Shown piece after piece: positions 46,627 to 55,635 of a stretch of DNA of 64,000 nucleotides. The notes beneath the pieces are model-generated. The model saw only the letters and a program-made list of their open reading frames with translations. It searched no databases and was not told where the DNA came from. The DNA is from Naasia sp. (lineage in GTDB: Bacteria > Actinomycetota > Actinomycetes > Actinomycetales > Microbacteriaceae): positions 1 to 64,000 of the forward strand of contig NZ_JAODMK010000024.1 of NCBI RefSeq assembly GCF_025465545.1, written 5' to 3'. Made by a program: the position numbers and the translations under genes. The number at the start of each line of letters is the position of its first letter. Within the stretch, counting starts at the first letter, position 1.

Positions 46627-47685
46627 ATGGCCCGATCCCACCTCACTCTAGCCGCGCTGGCGACATCCGCCGTCCCGGGGCTCGACGTCGCGGCGGCCCA
46701 GCCGTTCACGTCGAATCGGCACGGGGATTTCGACACCGCACTGCTCACGGCTCGGGACGGCAGCCACTACCTCGTCCGCGTCCCCAACTCTCCCGCGGCC
46801 GAGGCCGCGCAGAACGCGGAGCTCACCGCGCTGGCCTCGCTGAGCTCCGGCGTGCGATCCCGCCTGCCCTTCACTCTGTCCACGTTCATCGGCCAGTCGG
46901 TCGTGCGCTCCCCCGCCGGTGCGCCTGCCCGCCGCGCCACCGTCTACGAGTTCGTGTACGGCCGCCGGGTGCGGCTGGAGCGGCTGTATCCGGGCCCTCT
47001 CGCCGAGTCGATCGGCTCCGCGATCGCCGCGGTGCACGGCCTCCCCACCAGCTTCGTGATCGACGCGGGGCTCCCGGTCGTGACCGCCATCGACAGCCTC
47101 CGCTCGGTGGTCGGGATCATGGACCGCGCGGCGGCCACCTCCCGGGTGCCCGCCGCCCTGCTGTCCCGCTGGGAGAGCGCAACGGACGACACTTCCCTCT
47201 GGCAGTACCAGCCCACCGTCATCCACGGCGCCATGAACGCCGACGCGCTCCTGCATTCGGCTGACTCGGAGGACCGGATCGTCGGCGTCATCGGCTGGTC
47301 CGACCTCCGCGTCGGCGACCCCGCGCGCGACCTGTCCTGGATCCTCTCGGCCCCGAGCGCCGACACGGTCGACCTCGTGCTCGACACCTACGGCGAGGCC
47401 CGGAAGGGCGCCGGCGTGCAGGAGCTGCGCCGCCGCGCCATGCTCTACGCCGAGCTGGAGCTCGCCAAGTGGCTGCTCCACGGGATCGACACCCAGGACT
47501 CCCGGATCGTCGACGACGCCGTCGACATGCTCGATGTGCTCGTGCAGAGCGTGCGGGGCGACACCGCCGGCGAGCTCGCGCACGAGACGGGGCCGATCCT
47601 CGACGTCGACGAGGTGCAGCGGATGCTCGACGAGCGTCCTCAGGTCGCGTTCGACCAGCGCTCGAGGAGCTCCTTCTCCGAGTAG
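46627..47685 (+). CDS. Phosphotransferase-family protein, probable pseudokinase
   Basis: A 352-aa protein of the aminoglycoside/macrolide phosphotransferase fold. The catalytic loop, usually HGDxxxxN, reads TVIHGAMNADALL, so the catalytic Asp is Ala; the metal-binding Asp of the I-D-W motif is Gly in GVIGWSDLRVGDPARDLSWI. Both changes suggest loss of phosphotransfer. The overall fold is otherwise complete. It lies divergent from nudC and tail to tail with adnB, overlapping it by 46 bases. Its location inside a repair block suggests a structural or regulatory role, though this is guesswork. Confidence 0.75.
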   Translation: MARSHLTLAALATSAVPGLDVAAAQPFTSNRHGDFDTALLTARDGSHYLVRVPNSPAAEAAQNAELTALASLSSGVRSRLPFTLSTFIGQSVVRSPAGAPARRATVYEFVYGRRVRLERLYPGPLAESIGSAIAAVHGLPTSFVIDAGLPVVTAIDSLRSVVGIMDRAAATSRVPAALLSRWESATDDTSLWQYQPTVIHGAMNADALLHSADSEDRIVGVIGWSDLRVGDPARDLSWILSAPSADTVDLVLDTYGEARKGAGVQELRRRAMLYAELELAKWLLHGIDTQDSRIVDDAVDMLDVLVQSVRGDTAGELAHETGPILDVDEVQRMLDERPQVAFDQRSRSSFSE

Positions 47686-50600
47686 AGCCGCTCGGGCCGG
47701 ATCACCCGGTCCTCCGCCACGAAGTAGAACGCGGCGTCGATCGAGTCGGGATCGACGCCCTGCCAGGCGGCGAACGCCAGCCGGTAGAGGGCCAGCTGGA
47801 ACTGCTTCTGAGCCAGGTCGTCGTCGTCCTTCGGGGACTTGCCCGTCTTCCAGTCGACGATCTCGTATCGCCCGTTCCGCTCGAACACGCCGTCGATCTT
47901 GCAGATCACGATGCGGTCCGCGAACGGCAGGTGGATCTCGAGCTCCACGGCGAGCGGCCGCAGCTCTGCCCACTCCGACCGCTCGAAGAAGCCCTGCAGC
48001 CGCTCGAGCTCGTCGCTCTCCACCAGGTCCTCGAGGTCGAGGTCGCGGTCGCCGGGCAGAGCGTCGACCAGGTCGTCGAGCCCGCCCAGGCCGTACCGCC
48101 GCTCGACCCACGAGTGGAACAGCGTGCCGAGCCGCGTCTGCCGATACGGCCGCTGCGGCATCGGACGGCGGAGCGAGGCGGCGACCTGCGTCGGAGCCGT
48201 CACGTAGTCCTTGAACGCGGAGGCGGAGATGCGCACCGGCAGCTCGACGAGCTCGGCGTCGCGCTGCCGGCGGTCGCGCTCCTGGATGAGCAGGTCCAGA
48301 TGGTCGTCCCAGGGTGTGGAGGCGCTCGCGTCGGCGTCCCGCACCGCTTCGGCGGCCGCTGCCACCCGGTCGCGGCGGGTGCCGAGCGGATCGCTCGGCC
48401 AGGGCACATGGGTCACGAGCTCGTCGAGCGGGTTCTCCTCGTCCTCCGGGGCGTCGGGCAGCGCCTCGGGCGGGATCAGGCCGGCGTCCCGCAGCTCCTG
48501 CAGGAAGCGGCCGGGCGAACGGGGCTTGCGCTGGGTCCACCAGAACGAGCCGGTGAGCAGCAGGGCACGCTTGGCGCGGGTCACGGCCACGTAGGCGAGC
48601 CGGCGCTGCTCGGCGGCGTGCGCGTCGACCACTCCGTCGCAGTAGGCGGAGTATGCGTCGTCGAACTCCTTGCCGCTGTCGGCCGACCGCCAGCCGAGGG
48701 TGGGCAGGTCGAACCAGTCGCCGCGGAACTCGTAGGGCAGCTCCCCGAAGGCCAGCCAGCCCTGCTTGCTGCGGGGCGGGGCGGGCAGCTCGCCCTCGAC
48801 CATGCGCGGCACCGCGACGGCGTCCCATTCGAGGCCCTTGGCGCCGTGGATGGTGAGGATCTGCACGGTGCCCGGCTCGGGCTCCTCGGTGCGCGGGCTG
48901 AGGTTCTCCCGCTCCTCGGCCAGCTCCAGCCAGGAGAGGAAGGAGCCGAGCCCCGCGGAGGCGTCGCCGGCCACGAAGTCGGCGACGAGCTCGGTGAAGC
49001 CGTCCAGCCCGCCCCGGCCGAGCGGCGCCGACTCGTTCGCGGCGACCTCCACATCGAGGAGCAGCTGCTGCTGCACGAGCGCGACGAGGTCGAGCAGGTC
49101 GAGACCCACCCGGGAGCGCAGGGAGGCGAGCTCGGCGCCGAGCAGGCGGAGGCGCCGAAGGCCCTCCGCGCTGAACTCGCGGAGCGCGCCGTGCCCCTCC
49201 GCCGCGGTGCTGAGGAAGTCGAGCGCGTCGACGAGGGAGGCTCCCTCGTCGAGGGCGATGGATGCCCGAAGCAGGTCGCGCACGTTCTGCGGCAGCTGCT
49301 GCTGGCCGGCATCGCGGGCCGCGAGCCAGGAGGCGAGATCGCGGAGCGCCTTGACGTCGCGCACGCCGATGCGCCACCGGGCGCCGGTGAGCAGCCGCAG
49401 CAGGTACGGCCCCGCGCTCGGGTCGTGCAGCACCCGGAGGGTGGCCACCAGGTCGACCACCGCCGGGTCCTCGAGGAGTCCGCCGACGCCGAGCACATGG
49501 AAGCGGATGCCGCGGTCGGCCAGTGCCCGGGTGAACACGGCCACCTTCTTGAGAGACCGGCAGAGCATCGCCGCGGTCGGCACCGGGGCGCCGTCGGGCA
49601 CGGTCAGGCGTTCGCCGAACCAGTCGGCGACGGCCGCAGCCTCGTCGAGCACCGTCTGCCCGAACTTCACGGTCAGCTCGCCGTCCCCGGACCCCGGTCG
49701 GCGCTCCAGGCGCTCCACCGGGACGCTCGAGGCGGCCGAGAGGGGGGCGACCAGGGCGTTGGCGGCGTCGAGCACGCGGCCGGGGTTCCGCCAGCTGGTC
49801 GAGAGGGCGAAGGCGGCCGAGCCGTCCGTCGCGCCGCCGAAGTCGCGGGAGAAGCGGGCGAGGTTGCTCGCGCTCGCTCCGCGCCAGCCGTAGATGGACT
49901 GGTGCGGGTCGCCGACCGCCATGACGCCGCTGCCCGCGAAGAGGTCGGCGAGCAGCCGGGTCTGCACCACGCTCGTGTCCTGGTACTCGTCGAGGAGGAC
50001 GACTCGGAACCGCGACCGGTACTCCTCGGCCACTCGGGGCACCCGGCGGCAGATCTCGAGGGCCAGGGCGATCTGGTCGGAGAACTCGATGAGCCCGCGG
50101 CGCACCTTCTGCCGGGAGTACTCCTCGGCGAGCGCGAGCAGCGGGGGCAGCGTGCCGACGATCGACACGGCGTCCCGCAGCGACCGGTACTGCTGCTTCA
50201 CGCGGGAGTTGCCGTACGGCAGCTCGCCGAGGCGGCCGAAGTCCTCGACCATCCGCCGCACGTCGGCGGGTTCCGTGATGTTGTCCGCCAGCGCGCGACT
50301 GAGCGCCAGCACGCCCTCCGTGACCCGGTCCACGGACTTCTCGAGCCCCACGAGCCGGTCGTCATCGCTCTCCAGCACCACCCGGCGGGCCAGCTGCCAG
50401 GCGGACGCCTCGCCGAGCACCAGCGCGTCCGGCTCGCGGCCGATCGCGAGGGCGTGCTCCCGGAAGATGGTGCTCGCGAAGGAGTTGTAGGTCGCGATGG
50501 TCGGCGCGTCGAACGGATCCACCTCGCCCACGCCGAGCTCGCTCCGGGTGAGCGCGTCCACTCGCCGGGTGACCCGCTCGCCGAGCTCCCCCGCCGCCTT

Positions 50601-50810
50601 GCGGGTGAAGGTGAGGCCGAGGATCTCGCTCGGCTCGACGGCGCCGTTGGCGAGCAGGTAGACCACGCGGTTCGCCATCGTCTCGGTCTTGCCGCTGCCC
50701 GCGCCCGCGACCACGAGGCTCGGCGTGAGACCGGCCTCGATCACGGCGCGCTGCTGCGGCGTGGGTTCCGGCAGCCCGAGGACCCGGGCGATCTCGAAGG
50801 CGCTCGTCAT
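47640..50810 (-). CDS. adnB: AdnB-like helicase-nuclease subunit
   Basis: A 1056-aa protein with an N-terminal UvrD-type motor (Walker A VVAGAGSGKTETMANRVVYL, motif II VVLLDEYQDTSVVQTRLL, motif III VGDPHQSIYGWRGASASN, motif V TIHGAKGLEWDAVAVPRM) and a C-terminal RecB-type nuclease (VFERNGRYEIVDWKTGKSP near residue 980, then QLALYRLAFA). This is the AdnB architecture of the AdnAB double-strand-break resection complex. Both motor and nuclease key residues are intact. ATG at 50810 overlaps the adnA stop by four bases. Confidence 0.88.
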   Translation of the reverse strand: MTSAFEIARVLGLPEPTPQQRAVIEAGLTPSLVVAGAGSGKTETMANRVVYLLANGAVEPSEILGLTFTRKAAGELGERVTRRVDALTRSELGVGEVDPFDAPTIATYNSFASTIFREHALAIGREPDALVLGEASAWQLARRVVLESDDDRLVGLEKSVDRVTEGVLALSRALADNITEPADVRRMVEDFGRLGELPYGNSRVKQQYRSLRDAVSIVGTLPPLLALAEEYSRQKVRRGLIEFSDQIALALEICRRVPRVAEEYRSRFRVVLLDEYQDTSVVQTRLLADLFAGSGVMAVGDPHQSIYGWRGASASNLARFSRDFGGATDGSAAFALSTSWRNPGRVLDAANALVAPLSAASSVPVERLERRPGSGDGELTVKFGQTVLDEAAAVADWFGERLTVPDGAPVPTAAMLCRSLKKVAVFTRALADRGIRFHVLGVGGLLEDPAVVDLVATLRVLHDPSAGPYLLRLLTGARWRIGVRDVKALRDLASWLAARDAGQQQLPQNVRDLLRASIALDEGASLVDALDFLSTAAEGHGALREFSAEGLRRLRLLGAELASLRSRVGLDLLDLVALVQQQLLLDVEVAANESAPLGRGGLDGFTELVADFVAGDASAGLGSFLSWLELAEERENLSPRTEEPEPGTVQILTIHGAKGLEWDAVAVPRMVEGELPAPPRSKQGWLAFGELPYEFRGDWFDLPTLGWRSADSGKEFDDAYSAYCDGVVDAHAAEQRRLAYVAVTRAKRALLLTGSFWWTQRKPRSPGRFLQELRDAGLIPPEALPDAPEDEENPLDELVTHVPWPSDPLGTRRDRVAAAAEAVRDADASASTPWDDHLDLLIQERDRRQRDAELVELPVRISASAFKDYVTAPTQVAASLRRPMPQRPYRQTRLGTLFHSWVERRYGLGGLDDLVDALPGDRDLDLEDLVESDELERLQGFFERSEWAELRPLAVELEIHLPFADRIVICKIDGVFERNGRYEIVDWKTGKSPKDDDDLAQKQFQLALYRLAFAAWQGVDPDSIDAAFYFVAEDRVIRPERLYSEKELLERWSNAT

Positions 50811-53800
50811 GCCGACACCGCCGGCACAAGGTGGATGCGGTACGCGTAGCGGGCGTAAGGGTCGCGCTCCTCGAGCCCGTCCGTGCCGGGGAAGAGGGTG
50901 CCCGCCATCGTCTCGGCGGCGGCCTTGACGCGATCCCGGAACGCCTCGAGGGCCTCCGGCTCGAGCACCTGCTGCGTCGCCTCGCGGTAGAGCCGACCGG
51001 CCACTCCGTCCGCGACGAAGAGCAGCTTGGCGCCGCCCGAGGGCGCGTCGCGCGGCAGGGTCTCAAGCGCTCCGTCGACGCTCGCCAGCTGGTAGAGACC
51101 CAGCTGGGCGTGCCCCGGCAGCTCGTCCTTGGTGGGCCAGCGGCGGCCGGTCTTGAGGTCCACGATCACGACGGCGCCGTCCGCGGTCCGCTCGACCCGG
51201 TCGATCGTGCCCCGCACCAGCGCGGCGCCCACCTCGAACTCGAACTCCGTCTCGGCGCCCAGCAGCCGGTGCCCCTCGCTCTCGAAGCCCGAGAGGTAGT
51301 CGGAGAGTCCCTCCGCGAGCCGGGTGGTGCGCCGCCGCTCGTACTCCTCCACCCAGGGCGACTCGAAGGAGAACTCGCTCCAGCGCTCGTCCACCGCCGC
51401 CATCACGGCCTGCGGCGACAGGTCGGCCCCCGGGGTGGTCGACAGCTTCTCCATCGCGGCGTGCAGCACGGTGCCGATGCTGGCGGCCATCCCGGACGGG
51501 CTCGCGGCCATCACGTCCACGAACCAGCCGAGCGGGGACTTCTCCACGGTGGCGAGGCGGGACGGGGACACCGCCACGCGGGCTTCCGGATCGGTGAGGT
51601 CGACCAGCGGCCGGTCGCTGCTCGGGGCGAGCAGCCCGTACCAGGAGGCCGGATCTGCGCCCGGGACCTGTTCCCGCGCCAGCCGGGCGAGGGCCGATGC
51701 CGCCGGCGACAGCGGGTTGCCGGCGAGGTCGCGCCGGAGGGAGCCAACCATGCCGCGCAGCGTGAGCGGCGTCCGATCCGCCGAGACGTCGACGGGGGTG
51801 TCGGGGGGCAGCAGCCGCAGGAGTGACGAGGGCTGCTCGTCGACGTTCGACACGGCGGTGAAGAGCAGCCGGGAGCGCGCCCGCGAGACCGCCAGGGCGA
51901 ACATCCGCAGCTCGTCGTCGAGCACGGCCCGGCGCGAGTCGAGCTCGGCGACCGGCAGACCCTCGAGCGCCTGGCTGAGGCGGCCCGCGTGCAGCAGCGT
52001 TCCGCGCAGCCGGAGGTTGGGCCAGGTGCCCTCCTGGAGCCCCGAGACCGCGACCACGTCGAACTCGGTGCCGAGCAGGGCGGTGGGCGCACACACGAGC
52101 ACCGCGTCCGCTCCGGAGCGGGGGGCGAGGGTGTCCTCGGGCAGGTCCGCGCCGAGCACCTCGGTGAGGAAGTCGGTGGCGGGCGACCCCGGCGAGCGCT
52201 CCACGAAGCGCTGCGCAGCGGTGAACAGGGCGACGACCGAGTCGAGGTGGCGGTTCGCCTCGTCGGCGAGCACGCCGGTGCCCTGCGCCTGGGCGCCCCA
52301 GCTGCGGGCGAGCCCGCTGCGCTCCCACAGCTGCCAGAGCAGCTCCTCGATCGAGCCACCGGCGGCATGCGCCGTGCGGACCAGGGCGAGGCTCTCCGCG
52401 AGCCGCCCTGCTCGACGGGCCGGCATCGCGTCGATCGTCTGCAGTCGACCGGCGGCGGCCATCGCCTCGATCAGCAGCTCGTCCGCGGGCCGCGCGCCGT
52501 CGCCCGCGAGCTCCTCCTGGCGGAGCGCGAGGCGGAGCCGGCGCAGAGCGACGGCGTCCAGTCCCCCGAGGGGTCCGAGCAGCAGTCCCGCGAGCGCCGG
52601 GGCATCGGCCGGCACCGTGCCCACCGCGACGGCCACCGCGTCGACGAGGTGCCTCGCCGCCCACTCCTCCCGCAGGGGACGGGCCGCGAGGCTCGTCCGG
52701 GTCGGCACCTCGCCGATGGCGAGCCCGCGAGCGAAGGACGGCACGAGCCGGCCGGACCGGACGACGACCGCCATCCGGTGCCAGGGGATCTCCTGCCGGA
52801 TGTGCAGCTCGCGCAGCTTGTGGGCGAGCCGGGCGATCTCCTCCGGGCGGCCGGGCGCCTCGATGCGCAGGACGGGCGGCGAGGCCGGCGCATCGCGGTC
52901 CCCGCCCGGCGTCGGTTCGATGCCCGCCGCGGCGTCCGTGCCCGTATCCGAGGGTGGTGCAGGTGCGGGGCGGTACCGGTGGCGGCCGAACCCCGCGGCA
53001 CCGATCCTGCTCGTGACCGCAGAGGTCACCTCGCGCAGTTCCGGGTCGGCCCGGTGCCCGGTGGCGAGCAGCAGGGTGCGCAGGCGCGGCAGGCGCAGCT
53101 CGATCCCCAGCCGCGCGAGGAGGTCCGCCCGGCCGCCGCGGAAGCCGGTGCTCGCGATGTCGGGGTCGCCGAATGCGATCACCGCACTCCCGCGGGCGAC
53201 CCAGGCCGCGAGCAGCTCGACCGTTCCCGCGCCGAGCTCTTGAGCGTCGTCGACGAGTACCAGGCGGGGCGGGTCCGCCGACCCGCCGGAGCGGACGAGC
53301 GCCGACGCCTCCGCGAGGAGGTCTGCCGCGTCGTAGGACGAGGAGCGATAGCTGTCGAGCACCTCGTGGTACTCCTCGGCGAACGCGCCCGCCGCCTCCC
53401 ACTCGGGAATCCCGTCCCGGCGGCCCAGCGCGGCGAGTTCGGCCGGCGCGAGGTTCGCCTCCGTGGCGCGGGACAGCAGTTCCCGCAGTTCGGTGCGGAA
53501 CGCCGGAAGGCGGCGGACGTCGGCGTCGAGCTGCTCCGGCCACGCCGGGCCGGAGCCGCCGGCCGCACTGCCGTCCCGGTCGCTCTCGCCGTGGCCCTCG
53601 AGGAGTGCCGCGAGGATGCCGTCCTGCTCCGCGCCGGTGAGCAGCCGTGGCTGGTCGTCGCCGTTGCGGGCCGCCTCGGCGCGCACGATCTCGAAGGCGA
53701 CCGAGACGGCGGTGCGCGCCAGCGGTCCGCCCGTCGGAACCCCGAGGCGCAGGGCGATCCGGTCGCGGAGCCGGGTGGCCGCCTGGCGCGAGGGCGCGAG

Positions 53801-54004
53801 CACGAGGAAGTCGGCGGGAGCCTGACCCGCCGCAACGCGCGCGGCGACCAGTTCGACCAGCGTGGTCGTCTTGCCGGACCCGGGAGGTCCCACGACCACC
53901 GCGCTCTCCCCCGCCGGAAGCTGCAGCACGGCGGTCTGCGCGGGGTCGAGGGCGACGCCCCCACCTCCTCCGGGCGACGAGTCCCGGAACCCCTCGATTC
54001 CCAC
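50807..54004 (-). CDS. adnA: AdnA-like helicase-nuclease subunit
   Basis: A 1065-aa partner of AdnB. Walker A is intact (VVVGPPGSGKTTTLVELVAA), but motif II reads LVLVDDAQELGAGTVELL, with DDAQ instead of DE(Y/F)Q, as expected for the weaker motor. The C-terminal nuclease is intact: GTIDRVERTADGAVVIVDLK and TGRR (about residue 948), then GHAQLGLYQLASV. Gly/Pro- and Ala-rich low-complexity stretches occur near residues 340-370. GTG start at 54004. First gene of an operon with adnB and possibly nothing else; the divergent DUF3107 gene lies 113 bases away. Confidence 0.85.
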   Translation of the reverse strand: MGIEGFRDSSPGGGGGVALDPAQTAVLQLPAGESAVVVGPPGSGKTTTLVELVAARVAAGQAPADFLVLAPSRQAATRLRDRIALRLGVPTGGPLARTAVSVAFEIVRAEAARNGDDQPRLLTGAEQDGILAALLEGHGESDRDGSAAGGSGPAWPEQLDADVRRLPAFRTELRELLSRATEANLAPAELAALGRRDGIPEWEAAGAFAEEYHEVLDSYRSSSYDAADLLAEASALVRSGGSADPPRLVLVDDAQELGAGTVELLAAWVARGSAVIAFGDPDIASTGFRGGRADLLARLGIELRLPRLRTLLLATGHRADPELREVTSAVTSRIGAAGFGRHRYRPAPAPPSDTGTDAAAGIEPTPGGDRDAPASPPVLRIEAPGRPEEIARLAHKLRELHIRQEIPWHRMAVVVRSGRLVPSFARGLAIGEVPTRTSLAARPLREEWAARHLVDAVAVAVGTVPADAPALAGLLLGPLGGLDAVALRRLRLALRQEELAGDGARPADELLIEAMAAAGRLQTIDAMPARRAGRLAESLALVRTAHAAGGSIEELLWQLWERSGLARSWGAQAQGTGVLADEANRHLDSVVALFTAAQRFVERSPGSPATDFLTEVLGADLPEDTLAPRSGADAVLVCAPTALLGTEFDVVAVSGLQEGTWPNLRLRGTLLHAGRLSQALEGLPVAELDSRRAVLDDELRMFALAVSRARSRLLFTAVSNVDEQPSSLLRLLPPDTPVDVSADRTPLTLRGMVGSLRRDLAGNPLSPAASALARLAREQVPGADPASWYGLLAPSSDRPLVDLTDPEARVAVSPSRLATVEKSPLGWFVDVMAASPSGMAASIGTVLHAAMEKLSTTPGADLSPQAVMAAVDERWSEFSFESPWVEEYERRRTTRLAEGLSDYLSGFESEGHRLLGAETEFEFEVGAALVRGTIDRVERTADGAVVIVDLKTGRRWPTKDELPGHAQLGLYQLASVDGALETLPRDAPSGGAKLLFVADGVAGRLYREATQQVLEPEALEAFRDRVKAAAETMAGTLFPGTDGLEERDPYARYAYRIHLVPAVSA

Positions 54005-54117
54005 CCGAACACGCTAGCGCCGTGCGCCGACAGAGAACGGGAGCGGGCCGGTTCCGGCCCCTGCCGTAGGCTTTCCCGGACGAACGGGACCCTCCGGGTC
54101 CGGACAGGAAGGCCATC

Positions 54118-54342
54118 GTGGAGATTCGCATCGGCATCATCAACAGCGGCCGGGAGCTCAGCTTCGAGTCGGCTCAGTCGAGCTCGGAGATCGAGAAGAC
54201 GGTCGCCGAGGGGCTCGAGTCGGGCGCCAAGTTCCTGCGTCTCGCGGACGAGTCCGGCAAGCTCTACCTGGTTCCCGCCGCCTCGCTCGCCTACGTCGAG
54301 GTGGGGTCGGAGAAGACCCGCCGCGTCGGCTTCGTGGCCTGA
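54118..54342 (+). CDS. DUF3107 small protein
   Basis: A 74-aa conserved actinobacterial protein: VEIRIGIINSGRELSFESAQ, then IEKTVAEGLESGAKFLRLAD and LYLVPAASLAYVEVG. It corresponds to the small protein next to rhlE in mycobacteria (DUF3107, ATP-binding by annotation only). Function unknown. GTG start with GGAAGG at proper spacing. Divergent from adnA. Confidence 0.85.
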   Translation: MEIRIGIINSGRELSFESAQSSSEIEKTVAEGLESGAKFLRLADESGKLYLVPAASLAYVEVGSEKTRRVGFVA

Positions 54343-54349
54343 CACTCCC

Positions 54350-54694
54350 GTGGAGCTGCTCTTCGTCACCCTCGGCGGCGTGCTCCTCGGGCTCCTCGCC
54401 CGCTACTCGCTGCCCCGCCGCACCACGAGCGGTGTGCTGCTCGTGCCGGCGATCGGTGCCGCCGTCGCCGCAGTGGTCTGGGTCGCACTGACCTGGGCCG
54501 GCCTGCCGTGGGACGACCCGCTGATCTGGCTCATCACGTTCCTGGTCACCGCAGCCGCGGTCGTCCTGGTGGCGCTCCGCTTGGGCGCGAACCGCAGCCG
54601 TCACGACGAGGAGCGTCTCCGCACGCTCGCCAAGGCAGGCGCGGTGCCCTCACGGGCGCGCTCCGGCTCGGTCGCCACGACCGCTCGGCGCTAG
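54350..54694 (+). CDS. Small membrane protein
   Basis: A 114-aa protein starting VELLFVTLGGVLLGLLARYS with three or four membrane helices (second GVLLVPAIGAAVAAVVWVAL, third around LIWLITFLVTAAAVVLVALR) and a basic tail (NRSRHDEERLRTLAKAGAV). GTG at 54350 lies eight bases after the DUF3107 stop, so the genes are almost certainly co-transcribed. No function recognised; a similarly placed small membrane protein exists next to DUF3107 in mycobacteria. Confidence 0.75.
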   Translation: MELLFVTLGGVLLGLLARYSLPRRTTSGVLLVPAIGAAVAAVVWVALTWAGLPWDDPLIWLITFLVTAAAVVLVALRLGANRSRHDEERLRTLAKAGAVPSRARSGSVATTARR

Positions 54695-54747
54695 GCGATC
54701 TCCCCCACTCAGCGCGGGCTTCGGCCGTCCGAGCTGGGCGGGAAGCG

Positions 54748-55458
54748 CTAGGCGGTGAGCCCGAGGCGGTCCATCCGCCGGGTGTGCTCCGCCATCAGCT
54801 CCGTGAGGATGGGCTCGATCCGGCGCTCCTTGGGCGCGGGGCCGGCAGGCAGCGCGGAGCGCGCGAGCAGCAGGGTGTCCCCCACCAGACGCCGGCCCCA
54901 GACCGCCAGCCGCGAGGCGAGCGTCGGAGTGGCGGCGATGCCCTCGCTCAGCAGGTCGACGATCGCCGCCATGCCGTTGTCGCCGGAGATGATCGCGGCC
55001 ACACGCTCCCCGGTGTCGGGGATGCCGGAGGCGAGGCGGGCGAAGAAGTCGTCGAGCAGGCCGGTGGTCAGGTAGATGCTCGTGAGCGCCTCGTACCAGT
55101 CGGCACCGGCGACCTTCTCGATGAAGGCGTCGGTGGCCAGGCGGTGGGGAGCCATCGCCGTGGCCGGATCCGCACCGCGACGCCGCAGCTCGTCGGAGAG
55201 GGCCCGGTGCTTGGCGAGCACCAGGCCAGCGGAGGCGGAGAGCGCGGCCTTGGCGGGCAGCGCGGACGAGGCGGAGGCGGCACGCCCGAGCGCCTCGAAC
55301 AGCGCCAGCTGCAGATAGGCGGCCTGCCCGAGCACGGCGATCGGCTCCGGCCGGAGCGCCTCGATGCTCACCCGATCGATCGGCAGAGCAGCGGACGCGC
55401 GTCCCCTTGCCCGCGGGAACTCGGCGCCGTCGCCGTGTCGTCCGAACCAGGAGATCAC
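54748..55458 (-). CDS. Ferritin-like-fold protein
   Basis: A 236-aa mostly helical protein of the group annotated 'ferritin-like fold-containing', found between the small membrane protein and rhlE in actinobacteria. Helical blocks are VLGQAAYLQLALFEALG, LVLAKHRALSDELRRRGADP and YEALTSIYLTTGLLDDFFAR. Candidate metal ligands (Glu/His in LALFEALG, LAKHRALSDEL, WYEALTS, ELMAEHTRRMD) are spaced as in MiaE/ferritin-like diiron proteins, but not all positions are certain. The start lies divergent from the DEAD-box gene. Confidence 0.7.
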   Translation of the reverse strand: MISWFGRHGDGAEFPRARGRASAALPIDRVSIEALRPEPIAVLGQAAYLQLALFEALGRAASASSALPAKAALSASAGLVLAKHRALSDELRRRGADPATAMAPHRLATDAFIEKVAGADWYEALTSIYLTTGLLDDFFARLASGIPDTGERVAAIISGDNGMAAIVDLLSEGIAATPTLASRLAVWGRRLVGDTLLLARSALPAGPAPKERRIEPILTELMAEHTRRMDRLGLTA

Positions 55459-55635
55459 CGCCCCAGCTTAGGGCGCGGAGGGGGCGCGGGCGGCGGGGAG
55501 GCGCGGCCCCTCGGAGAGGACGCCCGGCGCGCTCCGGGCACGCCAGGTAGACTGAGGGGACTTCCGCGCCATCTTGCCGGAAGAGACGAGCGCCTAGGTC
55601 CAACGGGCGCGAACCAGAACAGGCGCATCTCCTTC

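Noticed and set aside
47469-50849. A 1126-codon open frame on the plus strand.
   Set aside because: It is antisense to adnB and exists because of the high third-position GC; its translation is full of Val, Arg, Gly and Glu in repetitive patterns and has no recognisable domain.
51989-54349. A long open frame on the plus strand running into the small membrane protein gene.
   Set aside because: The part before 54350 is antisense to adnA and overlaps DUF3107 in another frame; only the last 114 codons have coding character.
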